From NCBI GenBank assembly GCA_030248195.1, contig JASAND010006312.1, positions 1 to 64,000 of the forward strand: 64,000 nt of DNA, given 5' to 3'. Shown piece by piece: positions 48,201-58,028 of the stretch (position 1 is the first letter of the stretch; each line of letters begins with the position of its first letter). Both the position numbers and the translations under genes were made by a program. A model generated the notes under the pieces. It did no database searches and was not told the origin of the DNA. It was given only the letters and a program-made list of their open reading frames with translations. This stretch comes from Trissonchulus latispiculum. Taxonomy: Eukaryota > Nematoda > Enoplea > Enoplida > Ironidae.

Positions 48201-51200
48201 AACCTATTGAACGTCGGAATATCATCCTGACCTTTGATGGAGGTCCGGTTCGCGGCTTTACGTGGAGTCTGCCAGGTATCACCGGCTGACCGCTGAAGTT
48301 TCAGTTTCGGAATAGCTGGAGGTTCCCGATTCGCATTCTCGGTTTTCTTGGCAGTAGCAGACGTCGATGACGACGTAGGCTGATCACGAGGGTCGTCCCC
48401 GGGGCTCGTGCTAGAAACCCGAGTTGAACTCGAGTTCGAAGCACGAGCATCCGATGAACTGGATTCCGGATTGCAATCCTTTGATGCAGCCTCCTGAAGT
48501 GACAAGCCGTCTTTGATCATGACAGCTTGTGTTCCCACCGAATTCATGGGTGACTGTTCCGAATCCGATTCCTGCCGAACAGACCCATCCTGTGACTGAG
48601 CCTTGTCCTTCTTTTTCCTCGGCCTCTTTGGTTTCTTCGGTTTCTGAGTCTCCCTTTGTGATAATTGATGGCTTCTGGGGATGACCCCAACCGAATAGCG
48701 GTCTTGCTTCCTTCTGTTGTACCTCACACACGCCATATGGAAGCACTTAGCCTCGGGCAATCCTTCAATGCATTTCCAACGTGGGTTATGAAGCTCCTCA
48801 TCAAGAAAGTCCCCAATTCTCTGATATCGCAACATATTCACATGGCCTGAACAACGAGACCAGCTGGCTGGTCGGCTTCCATATCCGACCTGAGATCCCT
48901 GCGATCCACGATTCGGGAAATTGCGACCCCTTTGGTCGAATGGCCTCCTAATCATGCTCACATGATCGGCCTGCGGTTTTCTGGCGGGGGTCCGCTCCTC
49001 CAACTCGTCTCCCGAATTGCCAGCAGCTCGCTGACCAGCATTGCTTCCACCACCATCGCTTCTTTTCTTCCATCCACCACCATCGCGACCTGATGACAGG
49101 AAGCGACCTGACCCACGCATTGCACCTCCACCGTCGGTCGGGCGTTTTTGCTCCCACTGTCCAGTATCATCATCACCCTTCTGCTTAGGCAGACATCCAA
49201 AATATCTGCTGTTGACCATGCTGAGCCAACGTGGGTCGTCACCCCAGAAGCTGATGCTCTTCATATACACTGGACAAAACACCCACCTGTGACCAGGCTC
49301 CGAGCAGTAGGTACAATGATTGGACCTCTTCTGACCATAAAATATCCTTCCTGAACTTCCAGTGGTCGCCTGTTGCTCCCCACGGAAGCAGACATCTTCG
49401 GGGTCCAAATCTTGCATGGTCGGGTCGTCCAATATCTCACAAGCAGCCACCACCTCATTGTCCCAGGTCGGATGGCCCGCAGCCATCGCCTGACCTCGAA
49501 TGATCGAGTTCCTGATGTCCTGAAGCTCACGTTTGAGTTCGCGTACATACGCTGGACATTCCTGCTGATCAATGGGCTGAACCCTCTCACCGTCACCAAC
49601 GCTACAAATGGTCTCCATGGGCTTTGATTGGGTATCACCCTCTTCGACCGCCTGAAGAATACGCATGGCTCGCATGAAGATATCATTAGGCCTATGATGA
49701 TTCCAATTCTCAGCATCGGCGAACGAACTGGCCAGCTTCGCTCGCAATGCCGACTTCAGACCACGAGAGGCCCGCTCCACCACCTTGAGTTCCCGATCCT
49801 TCAGTTCAACTGTCGGAAAGGCTTTACAGGCGATGGCCCTCAGTTCATTGAGGTAATCCAAGCTTGATTCTGATGCGAGTTGATTCCGTTCGAAGAATTC
49901 CCAAGCGTATTTATCGGCCGATTTGGTGACTGGCTCATACAGTTGATGGAGAATGGACACCAACTCGTCATATGTTCCAATGATTTGGCCTTCCAAGTCT
50001 TGCTTGACCACATCATCAAGCAAGTACCACAACAATGGCCGTTTAAGTACAACCTCGGCACCACTAGCCTCCCAAGTTGACTCAAACATCTTCAACCATG
50101 TTGATAGTTTGATGGCTCCTTTCCTGCCTTTGAACTTGGAGATAGACTTGAACCACTTGGTATATCCATTCAACATCTGCACTTGTTGAGGCGTCATTCT
50201 GACCATGTTGACCGACCCACCGGACGATGATCGTCGCGGTGGGGGGACAGTCGGCTGAGCCGCCTGTTCCTGTGATGGCTGATGACTGGTTGATGGTTCC
50301 ATTGACCCCAAATGATCAGCTGGACTGGTTTCCGGAATTGACGACATCAAAGTCCGACCACCAGCATGAACCCGATGACCAGTTCGTCCACCACGAACCG
50401 ATGGCCGCAAGATATTTGGTCGTCTGGTCACCGGTGATGAAGTATCTGATGGGGTTGACCAAAAGTCCGGTCGCAATAGCTGGTTGTTCAAGACCGTCGT
50501 GTTCACATTGATCACGACTGCTCCCTCAGGGCGTTGGGCTGAACCCACCTGACCCCTGGTCGTCGTTTGTGAGGGCTGAGGCACCATGACTTGTTGTTCC
50601 ATTCCTTGGTTCGTTACTACGGGGGTGATGACACCCGCGGAGCTCCGTGACGGACTGGGCTGATGAGACGGAGAAGCCAAAGCCTGAGTTCCAACATCAA
50701 ATGATGGATCCCAGGACAGCCTAAGCTGTGCTCCCGAATCCATGGCCCAATTGTTCAGTGCCGCCGTTCCAAGCGAGAACTCGTGCTCCAAATCAATTCC
50801 GAGATTCTGGAACACTGCATTGACCAGGTCGTCCAAAGGTGGCAATCCAGGCATCGCCGCAGCTCCCAGGGCCGTCATATCATCATCAGATTCTTGTAGA
50901 GCCTGCCCACGGTCCGGGGACGAACCCAAGTCCATGCGCTCCTCAAGACCGATGACGGTCTGGTCCCCGGGACTCGACTCAGAACTCTGAGGAGAGTCCC
51001 TCTGTTCAAATCCAAGTTCCTTCCAGCTCAATGTCCTGTTCATTTCGTCATTGAAGCTCCTTGTCTGAGCAGTTGGACCATCAGAATGGTTGTCATCCAG
51101 AGAAACCAGGCTTGATGCTGCTGTCACAAATGCCGAGTCCGATGACGGACCCATTCCTGATGATTCCGGCTCAGATAATGTGGTCAGAGAACTGGAGATT

Positions 51201-51475
51201 GTTGGATCCAGAGAAGGGGCACTGCTTTTCCGAGCAGTCCCCGATGCCCAGCCACTCTTTTTTCTTCTCAGATCCGCTGTCGTGGCAGAACTGGACCGGG
51301 GGCGCATCCTCTGCACCGATTCCCGGTCGCTGAACGACCCAGAATTCGCTCTCGACGTGGAGGGCTGACATCCCATACAGTCCAAATGGGAGTCTCCACG
51401 ATGTCCAGTCACCGAATAGGGTTGGTGACGTAGTTCCCGTTCTTTCAAGCGTAAGCTTGCGCGCTTTTGGTCCAT
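45275..51475 (-). CDS. Gag-Pol of the LTR element, ~2066 aa, with in-frame losses of RT, RNase H and integrase cores
   Basis: Start taken at the first ATG (MDQKRASLRLKERELR); a TAG lies a few codons upstream. Residue numbers here count from four codons earlier. Residues 1-430 are Ser/Pro-rich; 430-620 match Gag capsid (WLKMFESTWEASG); a CCHC knuckle, CTYCSEPGHRWVFC, is at 725-738; 780-1180 are low-complexity, with KKPKRPRKKK near 951. The aspartic protease has LVDTGAS at 1256-1262 and MLIGYDF near 1336. Reverse transcriptase begins only at LDDVLIPSLTFREH (about 1616) and keeps the thumb (DPDLVAAVAKLP). RNase H is reduced to TGRQAQWALNLQE (about 1729). Integrase has its HHCC region (YYWPAV, CQVC) then jumps to TTAYSPHANGAMERLNKTL: both Asp residues are gone and only Glu1889 remains. 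A GPY/F-like C terminus (KWEGPCRMVEK) follows. Confidence 0.88.
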   Translation of the reverse strand: MDQKRASLRLKERELRHQPYSVTGHRGDSHLDCMGCQPSTSRANSGSFSDRESVQRMRPRSSSATTADLRRKKSGWASGTARKSSAPSLDPTISSSLTTLSEPESSGMGPSSDSAFVTAASSLVSLDDNHSDGPTAQTRSFNDEMNRTLSWKELGFEQRDSPQSSESSPGDQTVIGLEERMDLGSSPDRGQALQESDDDMTALGAAAMPGLPPLDDLVNAVFQNLGIDLEHEFSLGTAALNNWAMDSGAQLRLSWDPSFDVGTQALASPSHQPSPSRSSAGVITPVVTNQGMEQQVMVPQPSQTTTRGQVGSAQRPEGAVVINVNTTVLNNQLLRPDFWSTPSDTSSPVTRRPNILRPSVRGGRTGHRVHAGGRTLMSSIPETSPADHLGSMEPSTSHQPSQEQAAQPTVPPPRRSSSGGSVNMVRMTPQQVQMLNGYTKWFKSISKFKGRKGAIKLSTWLKMFESTWEASGAEVVLKRPLLWYLLDDVVKQDLEGQIIGTYDELVSILHQLYEPVTKSADKYAWEFFERNQLASESSLDYLNELRAIACKAFPTVELKDRELKVVERASRGLKSALRAKLASSFADAENWNHHRPNDIFMRAMRILQAVEEGDTQSKPMETICSVGDGERVQPIDQQECPAYVRELKRELQDIRNSIIRGQAMAAGHPTWDNEVVAACEILDDPTMQDLDPEDVCFRGEQQATTGSSGRIFYGQKRSNHCTYCSEPGHRWVFCPVYMKSISFWGDDPRWLSMVNSRYFGCLPKQKGDDDTGQWEQKRPTDGGGAMRGSGRFLSSGRDGGGWKKRSDGGGSNAGQRAAGNSGDELEERTPARKPQADHVSMIRRPFDQRGRNFPNRGSQGSQVGYGSRPASWSRCSGHVNMLRYQRIGDFLDEELHNPRWKCIEGLPEAKCFHMACVRYNRRKQDRYSVGVIPRSHQLSQRETQKPKKPKRPRKKKDKAQSQDGSVRQESDSEQSPMNSVGTQAVMIKDGLSLQEAASKDCNPESSSSDARASNSSSTRVSSTSPGDDPRDQPTSSSTSATAKKTENANREPPAIPKLKLQRSAGDTWQTPRKAANRTSIKGQDDIPTFNRFDPLDLSKVDADMLEAYWTRLTKAQDAWSQEEDKLEKMEGAVQRQTPKTKAAAKTVVDNMEDFEEILSAFMKKFRQEDTANVVEKVSKATEPDDDTDCPSTSGHPEDEVEHGESAEKGIREAVRKVINGEAVHFVNSMASISLRHSPYALFRINDITALGLVDTGASVSLISKEFHDRVNHHASTPMTAAEMPSISAAGEGNTLKILGQCKLTLRFCQTQGQTAENITYRFYVVPELQQEMLIGYDFLYDLGYSIHPGGGFMSNHFGRVLFLNSAELQGISVAFNIPMAASINLCIREWIEVPPDREKDVSVMTGRVKVPMTQFMLQDANLDATRRRRVLPQAGVMAETPKVTFYGGDLADVLPHGMVTGEACPAVQVNEAEPPTSYVMEAGVHWQAIHYKLNRWFGHPTTYSLWAEEVGEGVRRLHRMFPGYHPLDLPLKPSTEQVVAVVVQQPNRPVTYVVQEPKHRTEVHSLTDPDADKDWKMSSEATTSGFFYSAEDREPRSDPTVEEQLKDMESNLDDVLIPSLTFREHMDLLKVGFQKIKDDDLRTKLKQGVFIRKKGPLPGYLIGQDDYEIDPDLVAAVAKLPDGDCHCVRASLGKSGCYRRLTAVISWMDCIAVKDLLNNRSVRGTGRQAQWALNLQESDYFEGSRPGCDIVDPDTLSCPPGFDRSTEMIMDGTEVMYPPDICAIADDVLASAEWKRAPHNGGHGSFNAAYANLLPRYYWPAVAQDLAKLVGTCQVCLKFILGQARPSTGLRNEDRAELFSHLSELSGPELQRTTAYSPHANGAMERLNKTLRTVFMKHVDVYRTDWDDYVNWTLSAYGNSVHSSVGDTPHFLMTGQDIRLPLDHCFDGRNEDVVETYELYSQSRLLRPDRAWKVARKSFLASSLKNKVHHQLGMLVMRKATGVTPSGMCAEVVPKWEGPCRMVEKMKEVIFRIQKVGGQDKPDAAHMEKIMPYHERPVEVPTQQLQ

Positions 51476-52087
51476 ATTGAGTTGCACTCTCTTCTTTTTC
51501 TAAAAGGTCTTTTTGAAAATGACAATTAGTACAACCCAAAAATATTCTTAGGTACCCCAGAAAAATACCGATGTATACGTATATAAACAATTGTACAAAA
51601 TACAACAAATTGATATAAATTGTAGCAAATAATTACTATTTTTGACCTGAAAAAGAAACAATTACCAAAATTAACCTAAAATGAAGGGGATTAGACAAGC
51701 AAAATCACCAACACAAATAAAATTATCACAACAAAATTATTTGTTAATTAGGTACGAACTTTGGAAAAAATTCCTAGCTCAAATCCCAAAAATAGCCCTA
51801 AAATTAGCTCACCCCAAAAATAATGCTGTATTAGAGCCTAATGTGGGTGAGACCCAGGTACACAATTTATACACGTATACAAACAGTCAGACCCTAGAGA
51901 AAAAAATTTTCGATTTTTGACCCTAGGGGGGGTTTACCTACCTAAGAAAATTGGAAAAAAAATTCGTGCGCTGAACGCGAAGAACTACGGGGGGAACCCC
52001 AACGAAACTAAGACAAAAATAAATAAAAATTTGAAAAATTTTACGAAGGGGTTCAGGCAAGAAATCCCTGAGCTCCTGGCAGCCTAA
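51476..52087. other. leader of the LTR element
   Basis: AT-rich sequence between the 5' LTR and gag, containing the region where a primer-binding site should lie (left of 52088). I could not match one confidently to a tRNA end. Confidence 0.5.
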
Positions 52088-52727
52088 TGTAGCGGGGCTA
52101 GTAGTTTAGCCTACGTACTAACACCGTTACCACGCCCTGACGTAGCGGACGCGGAGACCGTGGCACAGATGGATAACAGACCGACTACAGGAGACGGTCG
52201 GGACAGCCTCGCCAGACAATATACGCAGTAGATAATCCGATCCTAAGGGCGAGATGACTCGCACTCTCACTCACTCAGAATTGGACTACCTACCTAGCAG
52301 GAGCTCAGTGAAACTCAACCCTAACTAAATACACTTTAATAAGGAACATGAACAACAAGTAGTTATTAATTATAACAGTAATAACAACAATAATAAAATA
52401 TAGGGATGACCCTCAAGCATACACAAACAAACACAATACAGTAACTTACAGTTGTAGGGCTGACGGGGGTCAGCCAACGTACCAAGCTCTGGGGAGAGCT
52501 GAGGGAGACACAGAATATATACAGAAATAAAGGGAGAATAATATATACAGTGGATGGGGGAAGGAGCGTAACATAGAAAAGCAACCATACAGGGCGAAAG
52601 AATGACACAGACTGACTAAGCAGTCAACAGGAAGCAGTCTAGACAGGCATGATCATCACGTGACTAACGGAGAGAGAAACACAGCAGTAACAGATAGGTT
52701 GACTATGTGTCAGCCCTATCCGTTACA
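52088..52727 (-). repeat. 5' LTR of the 12.7-kb element
   Basis: 640 bp. It too is preceded on the minus strand by a purine tract (AAGGAGG), as a 3' LTR would be. Confidence 0.9.
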
Positions 52728-53340
52728 CCTCCTTAAGGCGGGGGACTTGTCCCGACTTTGTTCGATTGGCCATCTTTATGGCACAGATATAGAGCATGGG
52801 TGTGGTCAAAAACATATCGGGTACTGAGATCTTAGTCGTGTGTAGCCGTACCTTTTATGTGCCCGACCCCCCATTTTTCACAACTACCAACATAATTGAA
52901 ATTTAATGTGGATGTATTTTCGACCACGCTGAGTTCAAAAATCTCAAAAATTTTCAAAGTTCAAAACGTCTGATTTTTTCGATATTGGGGGAACCACCAC
53001 TGTCCGAAAATGGCGATTATGGCAACTTTTGAAGATTCAAGTTGCCATAAAATGTTTTTCAGTCGGCTGAATGTATTACTATTTGGTACAAATGAGTACA
53101 CCTACAGGATCTCAGTATATGCCTAATTACAGCCTTATAAGCTTGCACCATAATTAAAATCTTTTCGCTGGCCAAAATTTTTTAAATGTTTTAAGTGCTG
53201 GTTTCCTTTCGTGTATGTTTTCACTCCCCACGGGCCTTAATCGTTTACAAAACACATCGACACACGCACGCTCGCGTACACCCGTATTTACGGTTAAAAA
53301 TGGTTTATTATTTTTGATTGCCTTAGGTGGATGAAGGAAA
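52728..53340. other. upstream region of the G-alpha gene
   Basis: About 600 bp between the LTR and the start codon; includes a CAAAAATCTCAAAAATTTTC low-complexity patch near 52935. It should hold promoter sequence, but no site can be named. Confidence 0.4.
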
Positions 53341-56300
53341 ATGTGTCTTGACTGGATAAGAAATATCATTCAACCACCATCATCATCCCAAACCGGTTCT
53401 TCAGGGTCATCATTACAACCTCATATTAATCGAGTGAAACTACTGTTGCTTGGAATTGCACAAGTGGGGAAAACTACGATCATTAGAAATTTGACTGTCA
53501 ATTTTCAAAGATATGACGAAGCAAGGAAGCAAACTGTCCCAGCCATTACGGCTGAAAAACTGCAGAGCTATGGCAACAGACTTCGGCAAAATGTCATTCG
53601 AAATATGGAAATTTTGCTTGATGAAATGAATAAATTTGGTTACCGGATTCAAGATGATGAAATGTTGCGGAAAGCAGAGGAGCTGAGAGAACTGATTGGG
53701 GACTCGCATAACTTTGCGGAACGAGAAATCAGTGACGAAGAAATGCAGCAAGCTAAATCCCTAATCGAGAATCTCTGGGCAGACGAAATGATCCAGAAAA
53801 CCTTTAATCGACGAACCGAATTTTATATCGGTGACAATGTGCAATACCTAATCCGTAGACTGGACGCCCTGGCTGAGCCAAGCTACATTCCCACAAATGA
53901 AGATATCATGCATCTCAGATCACCTACTACTCAAGAGCACACATACAGTTTCTACATTGACGGCATCGTTATAGAGCTGACTGATTTGGGTAATTCCAAT
54001 CGTCTTTTTGGCTAAGTTTCGTAAAGGAAATGCTCTAAATTTTCAGTGCTAATATTGAAAAAGCAAAACAAAGTAAACGGCGCATGTACAGGTTAAACTG
54101 TTAAAACCAATAGCTTTCATTTGAAGGCTAACAAAGTTTAACTCTCTTAAATTCAAGCTAACAGCTTCCTATTCTATAATCGAAATAGCGATTAAGAATT
54201 GACTCAACGATAAGCGGATATTCTGATTCAATCGACATTTGTTTGGTTGCCTGCTTTAGTACTGTATATAAACAAGACCATTTGCAGGTAACTCATAAGT
54301 TAAGCTTGTTACGATTTTGTTGTTTTAGGAGGCGTGGAAGGTACCGAAACTGCCAGGTCAGCAGCGTTTGCCTTGCAGTGGCTTAACAGAAATGCCGTTT
54401 ATACCAATAGAAATACAGTCTGTGGAATCTTGTACATTGCCTCTTTGGCAGACTACAATAAAACCAATTTTGCACAGACGCATGCGTAAGTTTATTTTGT
54501 TTAACATTTATTTTTCCTGCTGCGCCTCAGCGCAGCAGGTCTCTTATGTTTGCTCAGCCCTGGCCCTGACACGCAGTTTTCTTGGTAAAGATGCATTTTA
54601 CCATAAATGCGTGTAAACAGTGTTTTAATATAGGGCCAGCATGATTTGTGTGTAAAATCTTTTCATGAAAAACTTTCCTTTCTGGAAGCGCAGCAGGTCT
54701 CTTATGTTTGCTCAGCCCTGGCCCTGACACGCAGTTTTCTTGGTAAAGATGCATTTTACCATAAATGCGTGTAAACAGTGTTTTAATATAGGGCCAGCAT
54801 GATTTGTGTGTGAAATCTTTTCATGAAAAACTTTTCGTGTGAAACCTTTCCAAAGAATCCGTGTTTCTGATTCACGCAATGTTTACGCCTATACGTTTAT
54901 GTCACAATGGAAATTCAAAACCGGAATCATTCTTCTTTATTATAATTTGATGACTCATGGCAGATCTTCTATCGTTTAACAGCTCGGCAAAGACTTTTGA
55001 AAAACAAGAAACAGTTGCATGTATATGTGAACGTATATGTTGAAAATGAAAAATTCACAGTTAATAGCAAGTTCTTCAAATATTGGATGTTAAAACATTG
55101 AATATTAAATATCAAATGTTGAAATATTAAATATTGAAGTTTGAATTCGTTCAGACAATGTTTTGCACGATTTTCTTCTGTAGTAATCAAGTAAAAACTG
55201 CGTTATAAAATAATTAGCTGCGCAGCAGGTTTACAATTACTGAAAATGTCCGTCCAGCGAAAACTTAATCTTTTGCACAAAATCTTGCTTGTTAAGTTTC
55301 AACTGGCAATCCCCTTTGCAAAATAAATCCCAAATGAAGTTGAATTTTGCTCAGTGATTTCGAAATCAGATCTTTCAATCCTGCGACCACTTTGCAATAA
55401 GTTTCGCATTATTCGCAGTTATGGAAACAATTCGGTTACAATTCCTTTTGCATTAACCAATAACTGGAAATTTTTCAAACGTGTAGCGTCTGCTGTTGTG
55501 TCATTCACGTGCGAATCTCAAATGCCAATATAATGTATTGCCTAATATGCAAATTAGCTTTGTTGCTATTTAACCCTTTGCTTTTGTACAATAAATCAGT
55601 GGGGTTACCTCAGTTGGTTGGGTAGCTTCCCTTTCAACATTACATTGGCGGACTGGGTAGAGCTCTGATCACCTTCAGATCAAAGCAAACGTCATAAGCT
55701 TTGTCCGCTTCAAGGTCAAAGGAGGAGAACTTTGGTGATCAGCGTTGGCCACTTCAATGCTTTGACGCAAGAAGACTCATCTAGTAATTCTGAAAGCGGC
55801 AGGTCAGAACAGAAGAAGTCTATTTAGCTGTTTGGAAGCGAAGAGGAGCTGATCACTTTTGACTGTTTCCAGGTCAAGCAGAAGCAGATAACTCAGCATA
55901 TTTGAACCGTTTTACTAAATATTTATGCTAGTTAGTTAGTGGCTATTTTTGTTATTTTATTATTATAATATATGAGCAAATCCTTGTTTAGCTTTGTCGG
56001 TTCCATTTCTTGAAACATTTTTACTGAGCGCAGCCCGAAATTATTTTGTAAGCTGCTGGTTTCGCCGTCTTGGTAAATTACTATGTTTCCAAGAGAGGGT
56101 TGATCGGTTACTTAAAGTCATGTGACATCGTTAAGAGTAACAGCTTTGCTTGTGAAAAGTGTTTGGAACGCTGCTGTAAGCCTTTTTGTTGAAGCCCAAT
56201 ATCACTGTGGAATTGAATCCTCTTACAGTTGATGTGTAATCGGTTGCTTTTGTGTAATAAGTCAGGCGGCTTAGTTTCCTCTTCAACATTACAAAATAAC

Positions 56301-56946
56301 TGCACGCTTTATATGTATACTGTGCATTCATTGATTTATACTTACGATACGGTTTATGCAGTAGAAATTAGTTGACAACGCTAAGCGTATTTTTCAAAAT
56401 GTTTGGAATTTGTTGAAATTTTTTAAATATTTTAAAAATTTATCAAATCATCTAAATTTCTTATTCCTCTAATCAGCTTCAAATTAGCATCTATATTTAA
56501 TTCACAAAGTGTCCCTCCCTAATCTAATTTAATATCATATTTCTGATTCCAGACACCGTGGCTTTGTATCCAGGCTGGATTGCAGCGTGCAATTATTTCG
56601 ATTGCTGGTTCAGATGGTGAATGATCAGAACTTGTCCAGTATACAATTCATCACGTTCCTGAACAAAGAAGATTTATTCACTGAAAGTTTAGAAGAGTTC
56701 AATGACTTTGACCTGATTGCACCCAGCATCAGTAATGTGCAAGAGGCAACAGATAGACTAAAGGAAAGATTCCATCATACGTATGCAAATCAACGAGCTA
56801 TTCAGAATGCCCCCAATTTATTCATAATGACAACCCAGGCTACCAGCATTCAACAGCTCCCTTTGCTCTTTGCAGCTGCGAAAAAATTAATTTGTGATGA
56901 GCACTTGAAACGAGTTATGAACGGTCATATCAGACGTGGACGTTGA
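53341..56946 (+). CDS. divergent heterotrimeric G-protein alpha subunit-like protein
   Basis: Three exons: 53341-53989, 54329-54485 and 56553-56946 (donors GGTAATT and GCGTAAGT; acceptors TTTTAG and TTCCAG), phases 1 and 2, giving 399 aa. The G-alpha order is clear: P-loop GIAQVGKTT (38-46), helical domain, AEPSYIPTNEDI (179-189) before switch I LRSPTTQE (Arg193 and Thr kept), switch II DLGGVE (215-220), ILYIASLADYN, guanine-specifying NKED (306-309), and TTQAT (362-366) for TCAT. Departures: GxGESGKS is GIAQVGKT; the catalytic Gln of DVGGQ is Val219; no Gly2 for myristoylation (starts MC, a possible palmitoyl Cys); the C terminus is basic HIRRGR rather than a receptor-coupling tail. Likely a signalling protein with impaired GTP hydrolysis, or an unusual regulator. 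The exon phases fit and no stop interrupts. Confidence 0.8.
54516..54539. repeat. perfect 10-bp hairpin in G-alpha intron 2
   Basis: CCTGCTGCGC, a 4-base loop (CTCA), then GCGCAGCAGG, 31 bases after the intron 2 donor. Its right arm is the start of the tandem duplication that follows. Confidence 0.75.
54531..54834. repeat. tandem duplication, 158-bp period, in G-alpha intron 2
   Basis: CGCAGCAGGTCTCTTATG starts at 54531 and again at 54689, and the following ~145 bases are nearly identical. The very low divergence indicates a recent duplication. Confidence 0.85.
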
Positions 56947-58028
56947 CTGTTGATAGCACAACGGTATGTAAACAGTTTCACAGCTTTGCTTTGTTTTGAC
57001 TTTATGTACGTATGACTGTTGGAGCAGGAAATTTTAGAGTTGCAAGTAGTCCTAATTATCCTTTATCTTTAATACAGAGTTGCATATTTAAGTTAAAATT
57101 TTAAATGCTTACTGCAATTCACAGTACGTTTTCGAGAATTAAGAACTCTCACCAGTTATGTATTTGATATAGAAAGCTACACAGTGTGTTTTAAAAGCAT
57201 GCACGTTCTATGCACTTGCATAAGAGTTTTTGTGCTGCTCTCTTCAGTTCTTTAGGTGAGTGACAAGAGTCGGTTAAGGACAGACAAACATGACCTCCAT
57301 GCAGTTATGACGTGCAGCTACTGACCAACTCAGTCAATATTGGCCAGGAGTAGCCGCAGTCATATTTGGGCAGCACTCGTAAGCGCCGATTAATCCCCAC
57401 CACCCAACCGCAGATCAATAGTGACTAATCTGGAGATCTAAATGACCCACTCGGAAAGTCCATTAAGAAAGAAGGGGCTGCCAAAAATCTGTGGGAGGGA
57501 AAGGCTAGTATTGGGACAGAATGTAAACCCAGTTGATAAGTTAAGAACATTTTCAGCTTCTCTCATATTCCTGATTGGATAATGTGTTTGGTGTTGACTT
57601 TCTATCTATTCGAAATACAAGCAGCAAGTCATATATTTTGCGATTACATTTCTGAATAATATTTACTCATTTGAGAAAAATAGCTCGAAAAGGCAGTTAT
57701 ATTTATTGCATTTCAGATCAATTGTTGATGAATTCCAAGCAGAAGATGTGGATGCAATTCTTATTATTTTGAACATTTCATATTTATTTTAATAACTGGT
57801 TTATTGGTACTTTTCTGCGTGCTTGACATTTTTGAGTTTCAAGCGGCATTTTGTATTTTTCAAGTGAACCTCATATTTGTTCAATGTTTATGTTTACGTC
57901 TGTATTTAGTTCAGTGGCATCAATAATGCAGTTTCGCTGCTCATGGAAAGCAAGTAGGACGTGCTCCGTATAGGGTGTTTTAAATTAGCATCAATTCAGT
58001 ACTGCGCGTGAATGTACAAGAACCTAAA
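56947..58028. other. downstream of the G-alpha gene, no gene recognised
   Basis: AT-rich; presumably includes the 3' untranslated region. No further coding region supported. Confidence 0.4.

Larger units (their letters stand above)
39991..52727 (-). mobile_element. 12.7-kb Ty3/Gypsy-type LTR retrotransposon, polymerase cores deleted
   Basis: Bounded by LTRs at 39991-40618 and 52088-52727 with TG...CA ends. On the minus strand the order is 5' LTR, ~600-bp leader, one 2070-codon gag-pol frame, a ~4.6-kb region with accessory frames, a GGGGAGG purine tract, 3' LTR. Flanks do not show a target duplication (TATTA on the left, CCTCC on the right). It lacks the reverse transcriptase palm, RNase H and integrase catalytic Asp residues, so it cannot move alone, yet the main frame is open throughout. 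Confidence 0.88.

Noticed and set aside
55580..56300. Two similar stretches (TTTTGTRYAATAARTCAG ... TTCAACATTACA) in G-alpha intron 2, and a tRNA-like TCAGTTGGTTGGGTAGC
   Set aside because: Similarity is short and patchy, no box B follows, and no element boundaries are visible.
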